Assembly (NCBI GenBank): GCA_028023455.1
Contig: JAQFVV010000013.1
Span: 3,476,001-3,540,000 of the forward strand
Source: Epiperipatus broadwayi
Lineage: Eukaryota; Onychophora; Udeonychophora; Euonychophora; Peripatidae
Reading direction: 5' to 3'
DNA: 64,000 nucleotides
This document shows, piece after piece, positions 35,229 through 48,020 of the stretch; within the stretch, counting starts at the first letter, position 1, and each line of letters opens with the position of its first letter. The translations under genes were made by a program, and so were the position numbers. The notes below the pieces were generated by a model that was not told the origin of the DNA, did not search any database, and saw nothing but the letters and a program-made list of their open reading frames with translations.

Positions 35229-38200
35229 TGTCTACATTAATTATATTTCTCAGTCTATTTCTTTGGCTTATGACTATATTTATATAAATGGTAAAATATA
35301 TAAAAAAACACTTCATTGCTAAAAGTACAAAGAAGCTGATAATTAAATAAAAACAGATAACTGAACTTCATAAACCATAACAAAGTTAGATTCATAACAA
35401 AATCTTGATTTCATTAAGTGTGTTATAATATTTGTTCATTATAAATTATTTATTGTAGCATAATCTTATTATGTATATAATTTTAATATCACAGCAATTG
35501 CACATGTTTAAACTATTGGGTTATTATTAATTATCTAATTAAATATTTGCACAGTATTTTCTCTTAAGTCAAAGTTTTCATATCTTTTTTTAACTCATAT
35601 TAATTCAAAAATTGGAAAAGAAAACCATTTGAAAAGTTATGAGTGCAATAACTTTTTTTTTTTTGATTCTCAGTAAAGTACCATTACCTTCTTTTCAACA
35701 AGAAAAATTTCTTTTATATGAAAATTCGTAGCATTTTTAAATGTTAATTATAAGTGTAAAGTATTTTTTCTATATATCTATGTGTAAATATTAAATGTTT
35801 TTATCATATGTATATAAAAAAAACTGATTTTTTTTATTATGTAAATATATATATAACACTCATTATCATTCCTGGTGAGTTTGAAACCAAATATTATGGA
35901 TAAAGCAGTTCCAATGTAATAAATAAGGCTTATTTACACATACATTAATAAATAAATAATTTGTTTCTTGTATATCCTTACAAATTCAAAATGCATTTAT
36001 TGCAACTTATAATTTTTTTACTATGAATATTAGAATAAATAAATTACTTATTTACTTTACAAATATTACTTATCCATTAATTATTAATTTATTTGTCTTC
36101 CACAAAGAATTTGAATTCCAAGATACCACATTACAAATAAATGGAGTTTTTATTTCTGCATGATAGAATAAATGATATGTTTGTTTATTTGTAAATTATT
36201 GATTGTTACCCCACATCTGTTGCAGGCATTGATATGTTTTTGATAACTGTATGTGGAAGACAGCTGGGCACTACAGTATTTTTATTGTTAATAAAGGTTG
36301 CTCTTAATACAGTTTTGTTATCAATAAATAAAAATATACATTGGTAAATTATCTTATAGTTTAACTTTCAAAGAGATTTGTCAATTATCTAATAGTTAGA
36401 AATGCTTACATTTCTTATGAAAGATGCATAGTATGGAAGAGAATATTTTTTCACAAGATGTTTAACTATAAAATAAAGTGCAGGGAATTTTGTAGAGCTT
36501 TTATCAAGATGTCATGTTATGAATAAAGTTTTACCTAAAATGATTTACTCAAAACAGATCTCTGAATAAAAATTTACAAAAGTGCTTTTTGATAATCAAT
36601 GTACATAGTTGTTTTTATTTAAAATTTGATGTAAAACATTTCTACTATAAACTTCCAAAGTGTAAAGTAGTTTGTCCCTCCCTTAGAATATTTTTATGAT
36701 GATACTGTACAAAGTAATCCCAAAAATTTGAAAAAATAATTATTTGCTGATTTTACTGATTCGTTGTTTAATATTGTAACCCATGGAGAACAATGATAAT
36801 TGTAACCAAAAGAAGAAGTGGTGAATGAGAATAATATTTGCATGAAAGCCACTGAAAACTAAATAAGTGAATAACATCTTAATATTAAGAGTAATATTGA
36901 CTAAATAATAACAATCATAATGATATTTGGGCTAATTAACAATCATAATCTTATATTAGCTGGGTTCAGGATTCTCATGTTATATGTCACAATAATAAAA
37001 GCAATAATCATAGTAAATAATAATTAAATAAGAATTATTAAGATAAATTTAATATACTAGCAATTTAAGAGGAGACCTCATACTCTCTCTTTTAAAATAC
37101 AATAGCTCTTATGTCATTAAAGAGGGTTAGGTTACTTTAAATTTTTCTCACAACACATCTTCAAGTACAACATATCTTATAACTATAATATCTTATCCTT
37201 ATGATCAGATTTAACATTAAATTTCTTTTATTAAATAAAAGCATGTTTTCTTATTATATTTTGCCACATTAATTTCTTAAAATAATTTGTTCGTATCTAA
37301 TAATCTTGTGCATAAAATGTATCTCAGGGTTCATATGATTAATATTCTGATAATTTATAATTCTGTTCTTTTTTAATCTTTGAAAATCTATCAAATGAAG
37401 AAATGAGATTCTAGTAAAATAAAACAATGAGTCATACACTTACCCTTAAGATAATGTCTCAAATTGCAATTATAAATTTAATTTCAATAAAAACATGAAA
37501 AATTCTTAATTTGAAATAATGAGCAGATAAGGGGTTTTATGGCTACTCAGAATATCCCACTAATAAATTCTCTTTTAATATTCTTCTGAAGTAAAATGAA
37601 GCAATTCTATCACTTGAACTTATAATGAATAAAGTAAGTAATTTTCTAAATAAAGCAAAGTAATCGTTAAAATAAGCTCAGTGATCTTTTAAATAAATAA
37701 AATTGACTAAAGTGATCTTGTATCAGATGAGTTTATAATTATTTCTAATAAATAAAATAATCTCTTTCTTGGATCTTTTCTGAACATCAAAATTGCAATT
37801 GAAATAAAGTGACTTTCATGTCAAATTCTTGATATTTATGTACTCTCAATGCATGACAAGTAAATATATAATTGTGTGATAAAAGTGAAAAAACTTATGT
37901 TAACCATAAAAATAACATTTATTTTGATATTATAAGACATTCAAAAGATAAACAATCTAACTGTTAGTTGGTTATCAAAATGAATTCTCCAGACAAAATA
38001 AACAAAATGAGAAAAAAATTATAAATTAGACTAAAACAAAAGAATGAATAATAAATAATATTGGATGGTAAACAAAACCTTCTATAATATTGACATTACA
38101 AATAAGTTCTCTCATTTTGAAATAATCATTCAACTATATAGTCCCCTAATGAACATAACTTACCAAACCATATGGTGTGGTGAATACTGAAGATGATATT

Positions 38201-39170
38201 TATATTATTTACTTAAGCCATATATAAAATTTTAATTTTAAATATTAAATATTTTATCAGGTTTACATCATGAGATGCTGTCTAAATGCACTTTTGCCAG
38301 AATAAAGTCATGGTAGTACATTAACCATGGCTTTATACAAATATACATCACAAAGAAAATCCACATTAGGGATAATAAGGCAAAGGCAAAATAAGTGATA
38401 GCATAAACTCAAGAAAAAGTACCTATGTCCGAGAGCAATAAATGAACTAAAACTATCACTAAAATGAACTATCAAAAATGAAGAATAATAATAAAGGGAT
38501 TTTTTGCCTTAATGGAGCATTACATGCTTTAATAAGATATACAAACAATGTAATTCACTAGAAAACATAATCTAAGAGAGACTAAGCTACAATATCTTTA
38601 AAATATACTGGCAAGATAAATATTAACAAGAGAAATTAATGCTACAATTTCTTTTAAAAATAACAACTAATTGATGTGTAAAATGATAAAAATTAATAAC
38701 TAGAGCTAAACATAACAATAAAAATTTGTAGCATAAAAATAAGCAATACAAATATATATCAGTTTCTACCTCTTTCAGCATTTGCATGTACATTTAAAAT
38801 ATAGTATTATAGAAACAATATTCTGAGAATTTATGATAAATAGACCTCATAAATAATTTATAATGGTAATACAAAAAATGCATAAAATAATAATACTTAG
38901 CATTTTGCAAGATCATAAATATTTAAAATTAACAATTACACCCATTATCAAAAATTAAGTTAAAAGAGAGTCCATCTTGATATTCCTACCAATAGATAGG
39001 ATATAGGTACTGAAATAAAGTTATGAATTGGCTTACAGATCTCCAAGATATTGTAATATATCATATTTAACTTGCATGCACAATAATTCACAAGACATGA
39101 TAAAGCAACACATTTGAAGACATAGCACAGATATGTTTAACCATTCAGATATAATAAATATATTTAATGT
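35229..39170. other. A+T-rich noncoding stretch
   Basis: No gene, repeat array or transposon feature could be supported on either strand. Confidence 0.5.
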
Positions 39171-39469
39171 AAGCTTGCATGTTATGCAAACAAATGAAGC
39201 TCAATACTAAGAGAATTATTAGGCTGAGAACTTTAGTTCTCATATTCATAACCTATCTTGGGAGTGTCAGCTTGAGTTGTGATTTTAAATAACTGAGTAG
39301 TAATTTATGCAAATTTATTTAACATCTTCATATAGTCCACTTTCTAGAGATGGAAAATCATGACACTCCCAAGATAGGCTATGTATATGGGGACTAAAGC
39401 TTCCTGAAAGTGCTCAGCCTGATAATTCTCTTAATATTGAGCTTCACTTGTTTGTGTAACATGCAAGTT
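39171..39469. repeat. Inverted repeat, arms about 100 bp
   Basis: Left arm 39171-39269 ends ATCTTGGGAGTGTCA and right arm begins TGACACTCCCAAGAT at 39361, ending near 39469. Internal landmarks GAAGCTCAATA / TATTGAGCTTC and GAGAATTAT / ATAATTCTC agree. The ~90 bp loop has no gene. Possible fold-back or PLE terminal structure. Confidence 0.8.
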
Positions 39470-40281
39470 GTAACTTACTGCGCAAAGGTGAAGTAGAAAC
39501 AAGGATTTTATATCAATATTTAATGATGAAAATAATAAATATGATACACATTACATATTGCAGTAGAATATCATATATTAAATTTCATATTTCTTTTAAA
39601 AACTTATGTTTATAATTTGTTGATAAACAGCACGAAAAAGCAATTAAATTAGATATAGATTTCATAGTGTAGCATAATAATAATGATAATGAAAAGCAAA
39701 TATTCTAGAACAAATGGAGGATAATATATTCAAAGGTTAATTTTTGGTATAAATATTTCAAGAGCATTCGTTTTTTAATAGAATATATTACAATTGATTT
39801 ATACTGTCAATGAAGAGCAATAATTTTGGAAATAAATTTCCCATTTATATTTCTGGAATATATTACATTTTAGTAGTACATATAATACATTTCCAGAAAA
39901 ATGAATACAATTCAATAAGCTTTAAAGTCAATGCATTGGGAAATACATTTCCTTATTTTAGTTTAATGTAGACATAATAAAAACATTTTCATGATCATCT
40001 TATTGTTACTAATAATATCTTATTGTTACTAATAATACTTGTCATTTAAAGACAATAACTTCTTAAATTGCCTTTTAATAAATGGATGTTATTCTTTAAA
40101 TAATAATAATAATAATAACAACAACAACAACTAATTTCTTAAATATTTCTTGTTTGTTAACGTATGCAATTATTTGATGAAATCATTTTACATATGTAGT
40201 TTCATGAACCAATTTATATGTAAGAACTGTGTTGACAAATGAAACTTGTGTAACATCTTTGAATGCTAATAAAGTTTATCC
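39470..40281. other. A+T-rich spacer with AAT/AAC microsatellite
   Basis: Contains (AAT)n changing to (AAC)n at about 40101-40131. AATAAAGTTTATCC lies immediately before the purine tract and could be the end of an unrecognised element. Confidence 0.5.
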
Positions 40282-40514
40282 AAAGAAGAAAAAGGAGGAG
40301 GAGAAGAAAAAGAAAGAGGAGGGAAAAAAGAAGAATGGGGAGGAGGAGGAGGAGAAAGAGAAGGAGGAGGAGAAGTTAGAAGAAAGAGGAGGATATGAAG
40401 GAGAAAAAGGAGAAAGAGAAGAAAAGGAGAAAAAGGAAGAGGAGGAGAAGGAGAAGAAAAAGGAGAAGGATAAGAAGGATGATGATGATGATGATAATAA
40501 TAATAATAATAATA
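40282..40514 (+). repeat. Polypurine tract (AAG/AGG-rich) ending in (GAT)n(AAT)n
   Basis: About 190 bases are almost entirely A and G in imperfect GAA/GGA/GAG units, followed by GAT triplets and then AAT triplets. The 113-codon ORF spanning it (Lys/Glu-rich) is a by-product of the repeat. Confidence 0.9.
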
Positions 40515-40573
40515 GGGAAGAGATTTTGTTTATAAAACCTTTAGAAAAAGTGACAATGGGTAATAGGTGATTT

Positions 40574-41620
40574 TTGTTATAACTAGCTTGTTAAATAGCT
40601 GGATCTTGGAATATATTTTTTAAATATGTCTTTGAGAGTGAAGTAGTGATTCATTCTGTTTCTTCTTTGAGTTTTGTTTTGGATTTTGACTCTCATTGCA
40701 CTTGCACTCATATAAAAATGAAAACCCAGAAAAACAGATGGCTTCCCCCATATATGCCTGTGTATTGCTTAGTATTATAAAGAGACCAAACTGCAGTCTT
40801 ATTTAGATTGGCCCTGACTTTGTGTATAGCTGCGAATTCTTGTAGTATTTTATGCAAGGCTGGGAGGTATTTTTTAGATGGAAGACAGTTATGTCATCCA
40901 TATAAACAATACATGTTACCTGCTGAGATGTGTTTCATATTTGTATGGCAATGAATGTTTGCTGGATTTTTACTAATAGAGGGTTGATATAGAAAGTGAA
41001 AAGTAAAGCACTCAGGGGGAATCCTTGTGGAATTGATTGTGTTGGAATAAAAGATTCAGAATTTTTGCTGCTGAGTGTAATATGTATTTCCCTATTCAAC
41101 AGTAAATTGGTTATAATATATAAAAGGGTACAAGATATTGTGGTGACGGCCAACATTTTAATTATTTCCTGATCGCCACAGTATCAAAAGCTGACTCAAT
41201 GTCTATTTGGACTGCAACTGGGCTATATTTTTTTCAGCCTCGCACCGAGCCCAATACAGCTTTGAAAAGGAGCACTGCCTGCCCTGTAGATGATTGCTTT
41301 CTTGCGAACTGATATGGTGAAATCAAAGGGAGCAGATATGGCTCAATCTTATTTTTAATGACTTTCTCAATGATCTTGATGGCTATTGGGCCCATAGAGA
41401 TAGGCTGAATGTTATTAAAAGAGGTTATTGGAGCTGGTTTCTTATTAAATGGTACTATCACAATTGGATAATGATTGTCAAAATTGTATATTTTTTGTGA
41501 GAGATAGTTTACAAGATTATATAACACTTGAGTAGTTGTATGGCTAAGGTGCTCATACACAAATTTTGGTATGCCATGAGTGCCTGGATGGCATGCTTTG
41601 GGCAGAGTGGCAAGTTTCAA
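40574..41620 (-). pseudogene. LINE family 3 reverse transcriptase, copy A
   Basis: HGIPKFVYEHLS and IQPISMGPIAIKIIEKVI (fingers), then AVLLFKAVLGSVRG, a break, then a segment around 41.16-41.23 kb with Q-x-DI-E (motif A). IPQGFPLSALLFTFYINPLL (motif B, QG-x-P present) and VYMDDITVFHLK (motif C with both Asp, other frame) come next. Stops between the segments. Confidence 0.7.
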
Positions 41621-41891
41621 AGCAAATTCATTAGTGGTAAATGATGTATTTGTTTCAGGTGATACAAAAAAATTGGGAGTGGGTTGAAGAGTTGATGTGT
41701 CTGAAGCTTCTGTTTTAAATGCTTGTAAATAGGCTCAATCATGTTATGTGCTGCATGTATAGTTGTTCCAATTTGAAGTGCCTAGGCACTCTAATGGTGG
41801 AGGGAAAACCCATAGCCCATCTGATGTAGCCTCTAGTCCATGTATGATGTTGACTGAAGCAGATTTTGCTTTTTTTGATGGCTAGTAGTCT

Positions 41892-42958
41892 TTAAGTGCT
41901 GCACATGTTGTTACATGCCTGGGTGAGCTTATATATATGCTGATGTGTATTGTGAGTGGGTTTAGACATTGTTATCCTCTTGTGTAGTATATCTGCCAGA
42001 GCTAATAGCCTGGAGGGTGGAGGTTTTTTTCTGGTGATATGATCAATATTGAATGAAAATATATTAATGTATGTCTGATATTTCTGCACAGCACTTAGTT
42101 GTAGTCCTTCAAGTTTATGGAGCATAATATATGTTTCAGAAAAAAGGGATTCTGGAGTGGATGCTGGTATAAGAATTCTCATTGTTTTTCCAAGTGGTAG
42201 ACTAGTTGGCTGAATTTCAGTTAGATCAAATGTTGAAGTTTGAGCAGAATAATCTGAGAATGGGGATGGATTGAGCTCGAGACTGAAGTAATGGTGGAGC
42301 ATTGGTGAATAGAAGCAAAGGTCAATTAAAAATGTGTGCTGGTTATTATGGAAGGTTACTGTGTTTGGTGGTAGAAAGTCCTCAGCACTTATGAGTGGTA
42401 TTGTGATTTGATGCAGCCATTTTGAGATGAAGTCTGTGTATTTCATGTTAAAATCTCCCATGATGATAGTCGGGTAAGGAGCTGATGCAAGCAGCGAGTT
42501 GATGGTGAGTATGATGTTTGATATTGTTTCCAGGTGGGATGTAGGTGAAAATTATGTTGAGAGTGTTTGCATGAAATATTGCTATCAACAATTTAGTTTG
42601 CATTGATATATATAATTCTGAATGATGTGAATGGGCAGGTTGGGGTTATGAGTAGGCCAGTTCCACCTGCAGGTGATGACATGTCCCTGGAGCATGCAAA
42701 AAAGCCTTCAGTTCAAAGATGCACTGTTGGGTCAACCTGTGATCTGCTATATATTTTTGTTTCCAGAAGTCCTAATATATGTGTCTGTGTGATTTCGGTC
42801 CACTGTCTAAGTTGATGTAGTTTGTTTGCCAAGTTTAAACCCCATACATTAAAAGCTGTTATTTTTTGTAGTTTGTTTCCTGAGTTTAAACCCCACACAT
42901 TAAAAGCTGTTATTTTGACCTTCATTATGGTTGTATTTGGAGGTTGTTCACATTTCAA
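41892..42958 (-). pseudogene. LINE family 3 endonuclease, copy A
   Basis: The N-terminal block VKITAFNVWGLNSGNKL is present and partly repeated as ITAFNVWGLNLANKLHQLRQ, a small in-frame duplication of about 57 bp. ILGLLETKI (catalytic Glu) follows. After a frame break come MGDFNMKYTDF and IDLCFYS, then FSDYSAQ where SDH is expected (His replaced by Tyr). The duplication, the lost His and the frame breaks make this copy dead. Confidence 0.65.
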
Positions 42959-43113
42959 AATATGTTAGTGGCTGGTTTTCATTGTATGAGCTGTACATTG
43001 TTGGAGTTTTAGTTAGATAGGAGTGATGTCCATTGGTGATCAGTCTTCCATTTGAATTCTGGTTAAAGATGATGCAGTGTTGTACTCTTCTGTTTTTGAG
43101 TTGTTGTGATCTT

Positions 43114-43314
43114 CTATTGTTTTTTGTTTTTGATTCCTTTTGGGCAACCTGGCCCTTTTTTTCCTTTCATACTTACTTCAACTTGTGAAAGGTATGGCAC
43201 GATTGCTTCCATGATATATGTTAATGTGTTATTTTTAATTGTGTGTGTGATTGGTACTTTGTATTTCATTGTAAGTGCTTTGTGATATTTCAGTTGGATT
43301 GATATTTGCATCAT
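43114..43314 (-). pseudogene. Possible ORF1 end of LINE family 3, with AT-hook-like motif
   Basis: A 66-codon minus-strand frame ends KGKKGPGCPKGIKNKKQ, close to the AT-hook pattern (basic, x-G-x-P-K-G-x-K-N-K) that binds the minor groove of A+T-rich DNA. It lies just upstream of the endonuclease start at 42.96 kb, where ORF1 of a LINE would end. Only the C-terminal end is visible, so the ORF1 assignment is inference. Confidence 0.4.
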
Positions 43315-43639
43315 TCATGCACTGTATGTTTTGACAGTTGCTTGTGTTACTTTGAGTTGCTTGTGTGACATTTGGATTTATGTGCTGCATTCTGTTTGGT
43401 TCATTTATACTGTTGTTTTGATTTTTTTTGTAGTTTGATCTATGAGAGGTAGTAATAGCAGTTCTTCGGATGAAGAAGTTGTTTGCATCTGATTATTCAT
43501 ATATGAATTTATATTGACTATGTGTGTGTGACGTATATCTTCAGTTTGTATGTGGTTGAGCTGATTATTTGTCTGTTGTGATTGTAGACTCTTTCTGTTA
43601 TCACATTGTTTTTTTCAGATGGTCGTTGTTTAGTTCATC

Positions 43640-44690
43640 TATGTTTTTGTTACCACCAACACTACTTTCCATCTACAGAAGGCCACAAACCTAATAGCAT
43701 CCACAGTCAAACACTTTCCAATGCTTGAATGCCTTCTTCAAATAACACCGATAGGCGACCACCACCCCGACTATGATCAACTATCATCAACGATCAATTA
43801 TATAAAAACCACGTCTTCACAGATATCTCTTCAGACAGTATACAAGTACTCATACTGGCAAATTTACTCATTAATCCATCCAAATGCAAGCCATGACACC
43901 AGTCTGATGGTGCTTAGAATCAACAATCTACAATTCCTCTGTAAGTTTAAAAATGGTTTCTGGAGCCACAGTATTTTGATTTTTTGTTGAGACTAAACCT
44001 ACACACACTGCCCACAACATATTTTCTGAAATACCAGAGACTATACACTAACATAAACCCCTATGTCACAGAGTTGAAACACAGCAACATCTTTTCTATC
44101 TTTGTCCAGCACTAGACAGAATTAACTATATCATGATAGGAACATATAGACAATCTAACACATCCCTCCGGACAATCTTTAATTCATATTGCAAAGGCTC
44201 TATCCCATCTGTCCATGCAGCCACTTTTGTGCTTTACATACTGGTGCACTAGATGCACATTCACCTACAACACAAGGTGACATCCATCAACATTCAATAT
44301 CAAACTGGCAAAATTATGAGCCAGAGACAATAAAATTGCACATCCAGACATTTAGGCAGCAACATGGTCATTGATTACACAACAATCGAACCTGTAAGAT
44401 GGCTCCCTATAGCCAACAATCTGTGCCATCAACCAATATTTTTCTCCAAAAGATGTGACATGTATCTACAAATAAAACTACAGAGAATGTTGTCTTTGAT
44501 GCATACTATTAATATAGAGGACAGTATCAACAAAATCAGGACTCAAACACCAGAAAGCAAACTAAACCCAGTACTGCAATAGACATACAATTTAATGTTT
44601 GCAATTTGAACAGTGATAGTACAGGACTTTTGAGAACTCAGATTACAGTAATCAGTGCTCACAAATGTAACGTATACATATGTATTTGCA
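43640..44690 (+). pseudogene. LINE family 3 C-terminal fragment (copy D)
   Basis: The plus strand carries VYKYSYWQIYSLIHP, matching YKYSYWEIYNPIN of copy C at ~47.03 kb. In another frame it has PLCHRVETQQHLFYLCPALD, a C-x-H...H-x4-C zinc-knuckle-like end typical of LINE ORF2 C-termini. The last open piece ends at 44582. Copy D holds only the 3' part of the ORF and is broken by several frameshifts. Confidence 0.6.
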
Positions 44691-44879
44691 CCCACCTTAA
44701 CAATGTTTATATAGCATTCCCTCCTTATTTAGTTTTATTTTTTGTTCTATCATATACCCCAGCTTAAACTTGCTCCATTTACTAGCAATGTTCTTAGTAA
44801 TAGTAGTAGTAGTATAAGAAGAAGAAAAAGGAGGAGGAAGAAAAAAGAATATTGATTTTTGGTGGGTTTTGCTAGGGGC

Positions 44880-45482
44880 CATTTAGTGTATTCTCTTGTC
44901 CATGTGTATGGCTGGGTAAGACCAATTTTATTTTTTTTAATATATGTTATTATATGTATGTGTAAATTTGAAAATATATTGTTGTGTGTGATGTGATGGG
45001 TTAATCATCCCTATTTGTTTGTGTAATTGATCTGCCAATGCTATTAGCCTTGATGGAATGATTGCTTCATTGCAATGTGATTAATATTAAATGAAAGGAT
45101 GTTTATGTATGCTTGATATTGTTGTAAGGGTCCCAGATTCATTTCATAAATTTTTTTCAAAAAGATATAAGATTCTGAAAATAATTCAGTGGTGGGAGCT
45201 GTTCTAGTTAGTGGGAATGGTGCTATTTGGATCTGGTCAAGATTAATGCTGATGATTTGCCCTGAGTGGTCAGAGAACGTAGATAGAGTGAGTTTAATCG
45301 TCATTAGGTGGTGGAATATTAGTGAATAAAATGTTGTCTATTAATAAAGAGGAACGTTTATTGTGGAAGGAAATTGCTGTGTCTGGTAAAAATCGCTGCC
45401 CACTCACCAAAGGAACTGAAATTTTATAAATCCATCTGTGTGTAAATTCCTGATAAGTTAGATTAAAATCCCTCATGATCAT
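44880..45482 (-). pseudogene. LINE family 3 endonuclease fragment (copy B)
   Basis: Minus strand: MRDFNLTYQEFTHRWIYKI corresponds to MGDFNMKYTDFISKWLHQI of copy A (Gly replaced by Arg). LSTFSDHSGQIISINL keeps the SDH motif, and LQQYQAYINILSFNINHI matches copy A's VQKYQTYINIFSFNIDHI. It stops near 44.88 kb before any RT. Its right edge abuts copy C in the opposite orientation. Confidence 0.65.
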
Positions 45483-45656
45483 GGTTGGATTTTAAAGTAC
45501 CAATACCAATACAGACTGAGGATGGAACATATGCAGACCATAATATGATCAGGCCAATCTATCAACACTTCAAAGGCAGTCTGCAATCAGATGAAGATAT
45601 TTCAATGGTATCTCACATATTCGGCATCCCTGAAACTGAGAGACCATAGACCATAG

Positions 45657-46790
45657 ATGGCTTCACACAAAAAACTAGGTAATATATCGAAAGCTTACCA
45701 CCAAGAAAGCCCTGGAATCCCATTGTTTATTTTGAAACACTTAAGCCAATACACAACAAAATATGTCTATAGCTTAGCCAATCAGTTAGCACAAAAAATT
45801 CAGGACATAGAAGGGATCTACCCTATTGCAATTGTTCCATACAATAAAAAACAAAAAATATTCCCTCCCTTGCAGACTTAAGACCAATATACATGGGCCC
45901 ATTTCCCATAAAAATAATAGAAAAGGTGATCAAGGAAAAAATTGAACAGTATATATTACCACTAATTTCCAAAGTGCAACATTGCAAAAAAGGATCATCA
46001 AGAATACAGGCAGCAGTACTTTTCAAAGCAGTACTTGCATCAATTAGACATAAGAAAAAATATGTGCCAACTGTAGTTCAACTGGATATTGAGGCTGCAT
46101 TTAATTCAATTAACATTAAAGTTGCTGGAAATTCTCAAAAGCACCAACATCCCTAGAACACATCTATACATCATTGCAAATCTACTTATCAATAGAAAAA
46201 TACATATATCTATCAATGGAAGAAATTCACCATCTTTCACACCAAACCAGTCTTTATCACAAGGCTCACCAATTAGGCACTGCTTTTTATATACTACATT
46301 AATCCTCTCATTAAGAACATACAGAAAACATTTGATAAAATTCAGATACCCAGACCAACACACCACAGAGCTTGTTTAGCATTCATGGATGACATTACAG
46401 TTTTTCTCTCATCCAAAAAACAAATCCCATGACTGCAGCAGCTACTGGAAGAATACACTGCACACTATAAGCTCAAATTCAATCAAGCAAAAACTTCAGC
46501 ATGGTCTCTATCCACGGGAAGACCATAAGTGGTGGTGCTCTATCAATCAAAACCAACATCTTTCCTGGGTTTCCCATTTCATTTGGGGATCATGGGGATA
46601 AGATGTCAAATCCAAAATAGGATTAGGGAAGAAATAAAATGGATTTCTGACTCCCTTTTAAAGACTTATATGTCTGTCTTTTCCAAAGTGCAGTTAATTA
46701 ACCAACTAATTATGGCAAAAATCAGCTATTATTCATCGATTATTGAATTCTCAAGGGCTTTCATAAAAAATAAAAGCAATATGTAATTAG
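45657..46790 (+). pseudogene. LINE family 3 reverse transcriptase, copy C
   Basis: ESPGIPLFILKHLSQYTTKY and MGPFPIKIIEKVIKEKIEQY (fingers), then VVQLDIEAAFNSI (motif A, Asp present). After a frame change, NQSLSQGSPI (motif B) and AFMDDITVFLSSKK (motif C, Asp-Asp present), then ISDSLLKTYMSVFSKVQLIN (thumb-like). At least four frame changes or stops lie between these blocks. Confidence 0.7.
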
Positions 46791-47622
46791 CTACTCTGGT
46801 CCAAGAAGACAGTTGCCATATCGAATAAAAAAATGTCTCAACCACTGACAAAAATGGACTTGGTCTCCACACAGTTGAAATCTTCCACATACAAAAGTTG
46901 AGGCAATTATTACAATCCCGAAACTAATACACCTAATTGAAGTTACTCCTACTGACAGACCACCACCACCAAGAGCATACTTCTCATCCATAATTTATTA
47001 ATGTAAAACCAATATGGACATACCAGAATAATATGAGTACAAATATTCATATTGGGAAATATACAACCCAATAAATAAAGAAACTAATGCAAATGAACCT
47101 TCACCAAAATTGGGAATGGATAACAAAAAACTAATTAAACAATTCAAGCAATGGGCACTGGTCGCTGGAACCTAAGTTCTTCAATTTTATAATAAAAATG
47201 AACCTCACTGCTATGCCCACAACTTTTTTCTCCACTATAAAAGGAAGTATAGACACATAGATCCATTTTGTGGACTATGCCACAGAGCCAAAGAAACAAA
47301 TGAACACCTAATTCACAACTGTGAAGGTTTGACAAAAATAAGACAATTGGCATGCAACATATATAGAATGAAAAACCTCACGATGAAGCAAATTATTGAT
47401 GCATATCAGAGCTGAGTGATACCAAACATCAGGGCAGCTATATTCATCCTATATTCTTGTTGGTGCATGAAATGCAGCTTTATAATGAGGAAAAATACTC
47501 AACGTCATCCGACCACATTCATTAATAAACTAATACAAATTAAAGATAGAGATAAAACTATTGTTAGACCAGATTTATATGCCGCAACTTGGTCACTGTT
47601 GAAAAAACAATCAAGACTATGA
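46791..47622 (+). pseudogene. LINE family 3 C-terminal region with zinc knuckle, copy C
   Basis: Contains YKYSYWEIYNPIN and then HIDPFCGLCHRAKETNEHLI-HNCEGL, a C-x2-C-x7-H-x4-C arrangement as in the C-terminal nucleic-acid-binding knuckle of several LINE clades. The final open piece NTQRHPTTFINKLIQIKDRD...RPDLYAATWSLL ends at 47622. Confidence 0.65.
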
Positions 47623-48020
47623 GAAATGCAAAACAAAGACAATTGTAAACACTGAAGTTCCTGCATTATTTATGAACTATAAACAAGGAACAAATTCAAA
47701 ATTGCCACAAGAAAAACTTATGTTTAAAGAAATGTAAACCAAAACTGTAAATTTTACTAAATCAAATTGTAAATACAATGCAATAGAAACTATGTAAACC
47801 AAAGAAAGTAATGAAGTACCTTTTTGAAACATTATCATTATCATCATCATAAAAAAAAATAATAAGACATTTAAAATATGCATAAGTGACCAAGTAATAT
47901 ACATTTTTATTTTTCTCCTACTTTCTTTGCATTTCTTCATATACTCATATATATTGCTTACAATAACTCCCCTCATATAGACTTTAATGCAAAATTTTTT
48001 TTAATGATTTCTTTATTTCC

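Larger units (their letters stand above)
40574..43330 (-). mobile_element. Non-LTR retrotransposon, decayed (LINE family 3, copy A)
   Basis: Minus-strand element with, from right to left, an ORF1-like basic end, an endonuclease start, the rest of the endonuclease, and RT through motif C. The C-terminal zinc-knuckle part is absent at the left end. Related fragments at 43.6-47.9 kb allow its order to be read. Confidence 0.7.
45490..47862 (+). mobile_element. Non-LTR retrotransposon, decayed (LINE family 3, copy C)
   Basis: Plus-strand copy running from the region just before the RT to a 3' end with ATTATCATTATCATCATCAT followed by an A-run, a microsatellite-like tail common in non-LTR elements. 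It lacks the endonuclease. Frames are broken throughout. Confidence 0.7.

Noticed and set aside
40229-40570. 113-codon Lys/Glu-rich protein
   Set aside because: It is the translation of a polypurine simple repeat; the composition is forced by the repeat.
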